Shown here: in pieces, positions 7,104 through 10,953 of the stretch
Layout of the letters: every line of letters begins with the position of its first letter
Position numbering within the stretch: the stretch's first letter is position 1
DNA from: Flavobacteriales bacterium
Lineage (GTDB): Bacteria > Bacteroidota > Bacteroidia > Flavobacteriales > BACL11
Length of the DNA stretch: 10,953 nt
Assembly: GCA_002697505.1 (NCBI GenBank)
Contig: NZWA01000076.1
Location: 1 to 10,953 of the forward strand
Reading direction: 5' to 3'
Notes under the pieces: model-generated
The model's database searches: none
What the model was told of the DNA's origin: nothing
Seen by the model: the letters and a program-made list of their open reading frames with translations, nothing else
Translations under genes and position numbers: made by a program

Positions 7104-8261
7104 ATGAATGTTATATTATTTGATGTTGATCCTGCAAATTATTATCCATTAAGTTACACAAGACCTATTTCATATTTTAGAATAGGTATTTTAACAATTA
7201 TAGAAAAGTGGCAGAATTATTACAAAAATGTTTCTGTTGAAACACAATCATACTTAAAGCATAAGTATGTGATTAATAAAGAAAAAGATAACTTATGGAT
7301 AAATTCAAAAATTTTACCATCTGATGAACTATTGATTGAGATTAAAAATCTCCGAAGGGGTGAGCTGCTTGAAAAAAATGGTGATGTAATAGCTTTTCGT
7401 AACAAGTTATTTGATGTGAAAAAACTAAATTGTATAGAATCAAACGCTAATTTTATATCTATTGAAAACATATGCGACCTTTTTACTTATAACGATATTG
7501 AAATTAAAAATGATTTTAAAATTTTAACTAGAAGTAGAAAATCAACTAATATTAGTAGTAGCAATACTATTATAGGTGAAAATATTTTTATTGAGAAAGG
7601 TGCTAGTGTTTCATGCTCCATATTAAACTCTAAGCAAGGTCCTATTTATATTGGAAAAAATTGTCAGGTGATGGAAGGTTCGATAATAAGAGGACCATTT
7701 GCTATGCTCAATAATTCGGTTTTAAAGATTGGTTCAAAAATTTACGGAGCAACGACGCTAGGACCTTATTCTAAATTAGGTGGTGAGGTAAATAACTCCA
7801 TTTTGTTTGGCTATTCATCTAAAGCTCATGATGGTTTTTTAGGTAATTCAGTAATTGGAGAGTGGTGTAATTTAGGTGCAGACACTAATACTTCAAATTT
7901 AAAAAATAATTATGCTGATGTGAGACTTTGGAATTACAAGTTACAGTCTTTTCAAAATACCAATTTACAATTTTGTGGTTTAATTATGGGTGATCATAGT
8001 AAATCAAGTATAAATACGATGTTTAATACAGGAACAGTTGTTGGAGTTAATACAAACGTGTATGGATCTGGATTTCCTCGAAATTTTATTCCTTCATTTT
8101 CTTGGGGAGGTGCTAGTGGTTTTAAAGTTTATGATATTGAAAAAGCTTTGTTAGTTGCAGAAAAAGTTTGTTTGAGAAGAAAAATAAATATTAGTGATTT
8201 AGATAAAAAGATTTTATATGAGGTATTTAACATGACAAAATGTTATAGAAACTCATATTAA
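7104..8261 (+). CDS. Alternative GlmU-family sugar-phosphate nucleotidyl/acetyltransferase
   Basis: 385 residues, complete. It matches the Bacteroidota family annotated as alternative bacterial GlmU, thought to make UDP-GlcNAc from glucosamine-1-phosphate for peptidoglycan and LPS (acetyl transfer, then uridylyl transfer). The N-terminal half (about 1-150) has the family signature PLSYTRPISYFRIGI at 15-29 in place of the LxxGxGTRM loop of classical GlmU. The C-terminal half (about 153-330) is a left-handed beta-helix of hexapeptide repeats (I-I-G-E-N-I, I-Y-I-G-K-N and similar). It contains the conserved GDHSKSSINTMFNTGT block (297-312) and GFPRNFIPSFSWGG (323-336); His298 and Lys300 are plausible active-site residues. 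Function is inferred from the family; I do not know of biochemical proof for this subgroup. It appears to be a single-gene transcript, with the next gene 64 nt downstream. Confidence 0.88.
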   Translation: MNVILFDVDPANYYPLSYTRPISYFRIGILTIIEKWQNYYKNVSVETQSYLKHKYVINKEKDNLWINSKILPSDELLIEIKNLRRGELLEKNGDVIAFRNKLFDVKKLNCIESNANFISIENICDLFTYNDIEIKNDFKILTRSRKSTNISSSNTIIGENIFIEKGASVSCSILNSKQGPIYIGKNCQVMEGSIIRGPFAMLNNSVLKIGSKIYGATTLGPYSKLGGEVNNSILFGYSSKAHDGFLGNSVIGEWCNLGADTNTSNLKNNYADVRLWNYKLQSFQNTNLQFCGLIMGDHSKSSINTMFNTGTVVGVNTNVYGSGFPRNFIPSFSWGGASGFKVYDIEKALLVAEKVCLRRKINISDLDKKILYEVFNMTKCYRNSY

Positions 8262-8289
8262 ATTATGACAAAAAGACCTAGTTTAAACT

Positions 8290-8306
8290 CTGGCATACAA
8301 CTTGCA
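8290..8306 (+). promoter_or_regulatory. Sigma-54-type (-24/-12) promoter before the orf103-lon pair
   Basis: CTGGCA at 8290-8295 and TTGCA at 8302-8306 match the RpoN consensus YTGGCACGNNNNTTGCW with the invariant spacing: GG at 8292-8293, GC at 8304-8305. Only the CG of the -24 box differs (TA here). Initiation would fall near 8317, about 9 nt before the ATG at 8326. No TAnnTTTG element is present in this 64-nt gap, so this is the only recognisable promoter for the downstream genes. Sigma-54 with its activators is known in many Flavobacteriia. An enhancer site would lie inside the upstream coding region and was not identified. Confidence 0.6.
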
Positions 8307-8325
8307 ATAAATTTAAAATAAAAAA

Positions 8326-8637
8326 ATGATAAATTTATTAAGTAATTTAAATCATCGAGATCAAGATAATTTATGTAAAGTATTGCAATGCAATAAAGAA
8401 GAATTATCAAGGCTTTTTAAACAAGCTGAAAAATTATATAGTAAGAAATATAGTTTATATGAAATATATATGAAAGTTTTACAGCAAGGTTTTAATGTTA
8501 GAGAAGCTACATTAATTGGTATTTTATGTGGAAGTATAATTGGATATAATTTTGCTGAGGAGGATATGGAGAATGCTATTAAAGATAAATTATTTAATGC
8601 ATTTAAAAACAATAATTTATATAATAATAGAAAATAG
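8326..8637 (+). CDS. Hypothetical 103-residue protein upstream of lon
   Basis: I do not recognise this protein. It has 103 residues, is Lys/Asn/Leu rich and looks almost wholly helical. Residues 1-60 read as charged amphipathic helices (NKEELSRLFKQAEKLYSKK, then a YEIYMKVLQQGFNVREA stretch). Residues 61-73 (ATLIGILCGSIIG) are a short hydrophobic patch, probably too short for a membrane span. The tail EEDMENAIKDKLFNAFKNNN is again helical. There is no signal peptide. Cysteines at 17, 22 and 68 do not form a known metal motif. An in-frame TAA at 8314 leaves the ATG at 8326 as the only good start. It ends 6 nt before lon in the same frame, so the two are very likely co-transcribed. A role linked to Lon is possible but is inference from position only. 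Base use resembles its neighbours. Confidence 0.75.
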   Translation: MINLLSNLNHRDQDNLCKVLQCNKEELSRLFKQAEKLYSKKYSLYEIYMKVLQQGFNVREATLIGILCGSIIGYNFAEEDMENAIKDKLFNAFKNNNLYNNRK

Positions 8638-8643
8638 TTAAGC

Positions 8644-10953
8644 ATGAAAAATAAAACACTCGATCAAAACTATTTTTTTTCTGATATTATTGAAAATGAC
8701 ACAGAGTTTCTTCCATTAATGAGTGATGAGGATGAAGCAAAAATTTCTAAAGAAAATACTCCTGAAGTTCTTCCTATTTTACCATTAAGAAATACTGTCT
8801 TATTTCCAGGTGTTATTATTCCAATTACAATTGGCAGAGAAAGATCAGTTAAGCTGATAAAGGATGCTGATTCAGGAAACAAAACAATAGGAGTTTTATC
8901 TCAAAAGGAGTTTGATACTGAAGAACCTGTCATTGAAGATTTGAATGTAATTGGTACAGTAGCGCATATTTTAAAGATGTTAAAAATGCCAGATGGCAAC
9001 ATTACAGCTGTTATTCAAGGAAGAAAGAGATTTTTCTTAAACGAAATTATCAGTAGTGAACCGTATTACAAGGGAAAAATTTCTGAATTAAAAGAAGTTA
9101 AGCCAATTGAATCAGACGATGAGTTTGATGCATTAGTAGATTCTGTAAAAGATTTAGCATTAAAAATAATTGAAGAATCACCTAATATACCTACAGAAGC
9201 CTCCATTGCTATTAAAAATATAAAAAACACAACTTTTGCAATTAACTTTATTTCATCGAATATGAATATAAGTTTATCTGAAAAACAAAAGTTATTGGAA
9301 GAAGTTGATTTAAAGAAAAGAGCAATTTTATGTCTTGAACTTTTAACAAAAGAACTTCAGTTATTAGAGATGAAAAATAAGATTAGATCTAAAGTTCAAG
9401 TAGATTTGGATAAACAACAAAAAGAGTATTATTTGCATCAACAAATGAAGGCTATTCAAGAGGAGTTAGGTGGTAGTGGTTCTCATAAAGAAATTGAACA
9501 AATGCGAAGTCTAGCTAGAAAGAAAAAGTGGAATAAAGAAATTGGTGTTGCATTTGAAAAAGAACTTAAAAAGCTACAGCGAATGAATCCATCGATGTCA
9601 GATTATTCTGTTCAGCGTAGTTATATTGAATTAATATTAGATTTACCTTGGAACAAATACTCTAAAGACAAGTTTGATTTAACTTTTGCAAGAAAAATTT
9701 TAGATAGCGAGCATTTCGGTTTAACAGAGGTTAAAGAACGAATTATTGAACATTTAGCGGTACTAAAGTTAAGAGGAGATATGAAATCTCCAATATTATG
9801 TCTTTTTGGACCTCCTGGTGTAGGAAAAACTTCACTAGGTAAATCAATTGCTTCTGCCCTCGGAAGAAACTATGAAAGAGTTTCTTTAGGAGGATTAAGA
9901 GATGAAGCTGAAATAAGAGGGCATAGAAAAACTTACATTGGTGCAATGCCTGGTAGAATTATAAAATCTATCAAAAAAGCTAATTCATCCAATCCTGTTT
10001 TTGTTTTAGATGAAATTGATAAAGTTACAAGAGATAACCATGGGGATCCATCATCTGCTTTACTTGAAGTTTTAGATCCTGAACAAAATGAATCTTTTCA
10101 TGATAACTATTTAGAGTTAGATTATGACCTTTCTAAGGTTATGTTTGTTGCTACAGCAAACTCATTGGATACAATACAGCCTGCACTAAGAGATAGAATG
10201 GAGATTATTGAAATTAATGGTTATACACTTGAAGAAAAAGTTAAAATTGCGCAAAATCATTTGTTACCAAAGCAATTAAAAAGACACGGCTTGAAAAAGA
10301 ATGATCTAATTTTATCAGATTCTGTTTTAGAAAAAATTATTGATCAATACACAAGAGAATCTGGTGTTAGATCATTGGAGAAAAGAATTAGTAAAATAAT
10401 TCGTCATATTGCTAAATCAATTGTACTTAATAAATCAGTTTATAATAAGCCAAATAAAAAACAAATTGAGTTAATGTTGGGTGCTCCCAAATTTGATCGT
10501 AATCATGACGTTAATAATGATGTTGTTGGTGTTGTTACTGGACTTGCATGGACTTCTGTTGGTGGTGATATTTTATTTATTGAATCAATTTTAAGTAAAG
10601 GAAAGGGTCGTTTGTCAGTTACTGGGAATTTAGGAAAAATCATGAAAGAATCTGCAACTATTGCAATGGAGTATCTTAAATCAAATGCCCATTTATATGA
10701 TTTAGATCCACAAATATTCCATAAGTGGAATGTTCATATTCATGTTCCAGAGGGAGCTACTCCTAAAGATGGGCCTTCTGCTGGTATCACAATATTTACA
10801 GCTCTTGTATCAGTTTTCACAAAGAGAAAGGTAAAAGAAAAGATAGCTATGACTGGTGAGTTAACATTGAGAGGTAAAGTACTTCCTGTTGGAGGAATAA
10901 AAGAAAAAATATTAGCTGCAAAAAGATCTGGTATTAATAATATTATTTTATCA
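8644..10953 (+). CDS. lon: ATP-dependent protease Lon, 3'-truncated by window edge
   Basis: 770 codons are visible and remain open at the right edge; flavobacterial Lon is about 815 residues, so some 45 are missing. Lon is a homohexameric cytoplasmic AAA+ serine protease that degrades misfolded and regulatory proteins. The substrate-binding N domain starts near residue 42 (VLPILPLRNTVLFPGV) after an acidic, non-conserved leader. A coiled helical region (about 240-330, including EYYLHQQMKAIQEELG) leads to the AAA+ module. That module has Walker A GPPGVGKT (389-396), Walker B FVLDEIDK (Asp456, Glu457), LRDRMEII, and the sensor-2 region YTRESGVRSLEKRI. The protease domain has catalytic Ser712 in PKDGPSAG and Lys755 in GGIKEK, 43 residues apart as in the Ser679/Lys722 pair of E. 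coli. The ATG at 8644 is fixed by the in-frame TAG at 8635. No primary-sigma promoter is visible in the 6-nt gap. Confidence 0.96.
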   Translation, partial: MKNKTLDQNYFFSDIIENDTEFLPLMSDEDEAKISKENTPEVLPILPLRNTVLFPGVIIPITIGRERSVKLIKDADSGNKTIGVLSQKEFDTEEPVIEDLNVIGTVAHILKMLKMPDGNITAVIQGRKRFFLNEIISSEPYYKGKISELKEVKPIESDDEFDALVDSVKDLALKIIEESPNIPTEASIAIKNIKNTTFAINFISSNMNISLSEKQKLLEEVDLKKRAILCLELLTKELQLLEMKNKIRSKVQVDLDKQQKEYYLHQQMKAIQEELGGSGSHKEIEQMRSLARKKKWNKEIGVAFEKELKKLQRMNPSMSDYSVQRSYIELILDLPWNKYSKDKFDLTFARKILDSEHFGLTEVKERIIEHLAVLKLRGDMKSPILCLFGPPGVGKTSLGKSIASALGRNYERVSLGGLRDEAEIRGHRKTYIGAMPGRIIKSIKKANSSNPVFVLDEIDKVTRDNHGDPSSALLEVLDPEQNESFHDNYLELDYDLSKVMFVATANSLDTIQPALRDRMEIIEINGYTLEEKVKIAQNHLLPKQLKRHGLKKNDLILSDSVLEKIIDQYTRESGVRSLEKRISKIIRHIAKSIVLNKSVYNKPNKKQIELMLGAPKFDRNHDVNNDVVGVVTGLAWTSVGGDILFIESILSKGKGRLSVTGNLGKIMKESATIAMEYLKSNAHLYDLDPQIFHKWNVHIHVPEGATPKDGPSAGITIFTALVSVFTKRKVKEKIAMTGELTLRGKVLPVGGIKEKILAAKRSGINNIILS

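Noticed and set aside
7220..7471. 83-codon minus-strand frame inside the alternative GlmU gene
   Set aside because: Opposite a well-supported coding region, low-complexity Ser/Phe/Leu composition, no start signals.
8265..8321. 18-codon frame (starting MTKRPSLNSG) between the alternative GlmU gene and the small gene
   Set aside because: Very short and it overlaps the sigma-54-like promoter, whose predicted start lies near its end, so it would not be carried on that transcript. No coding signal can be judged at this length.
8361..8645. 94-codon minus-strand frame covering the small gene before lon
   Set aside because: I compared it with the + strand frame. The + frame has varied helical composition, an ATG just after a promoter-like site and operon spacing to lon; the minus frame is Leu/Ser/Ile rich, as expected from the reverse of AT-rich coding DNA.
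8670..8882. 70-codon minus-strand frame at the start of lon
   Set aside because: Overlaps the conserved Lon N domain on the other strand; no independent support.
9743..9946. 67-codon minus-strand frame in lon
   Set aside because: Overlaps the Walker A region of Lon; a shadow frame.

Overview
This is an AT-rich window (about 30% GC by eye) from a bacterium of the phylum Bacteroidota, most likely class Flavobacteriia and perhaps a small-genome marine lineage. Four things support this. Promoters match the Bacteroidota -7 element TAnnTTTG and there are no clear Shine-Dalgarno sites. The cell-wall sugar enzyme is the Bacteroidota-specific alternative GlmU family. The LDH-like malate dehydrogenase and the roughly 650-residue GyrB closely resemble flavobacterial forms. 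A TPR protein overlaps a plugless outer-membrane barrel gene, a pair that I recall from Flavobacteriia. The lineage call is inference from sequence features, not from a database search.

Layout: all genes lie on the + strand. At 1-3697 is a two-gene envelope unit: a TPR-repeat protein whose N-terminus lies off the left edge, overlapping by 8 nt a signal-peptide-bearing outer-membrane beta-barrel protein. A weak hairpin and a promoter lead into gyrB (3812-5758), and mdh follows after 20 nt (5779-6717). A textbook Bacteroidota promoter then drives the type B ribosomal protein L31 gene (6787-7041), which ends in the strongest Rho-independent terminator of the window. A -7-like element only four bases before its ATG precedes the alternative GlmU gene (7104-8261). 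The last block has a 64-nt gap with a good sigma-54-type (-24/-12) match, then an unrecognised 103-codon gene (8326-8637). Six nucleotides later lon begins and runs off the right edge, with 770 codons visible.

Most of the window is housekeeping: chromosome topology, central carbon metabolism, translation, amino-sugar nucleotide synthesis and proteolysis. I see no mobile element, CRISPR array, tRNA, rRNA or phage gene, and no gene-free stretch over 300 nt. The points most worth following up are the sigma-54-like promoter with the orphan small gene in front of lon, the overlapping TPR/barrel pair of unknown function, and the possibly leaderless transcript of the alternative GlmU gene. I do not see convincing evidence of a wholly new system.
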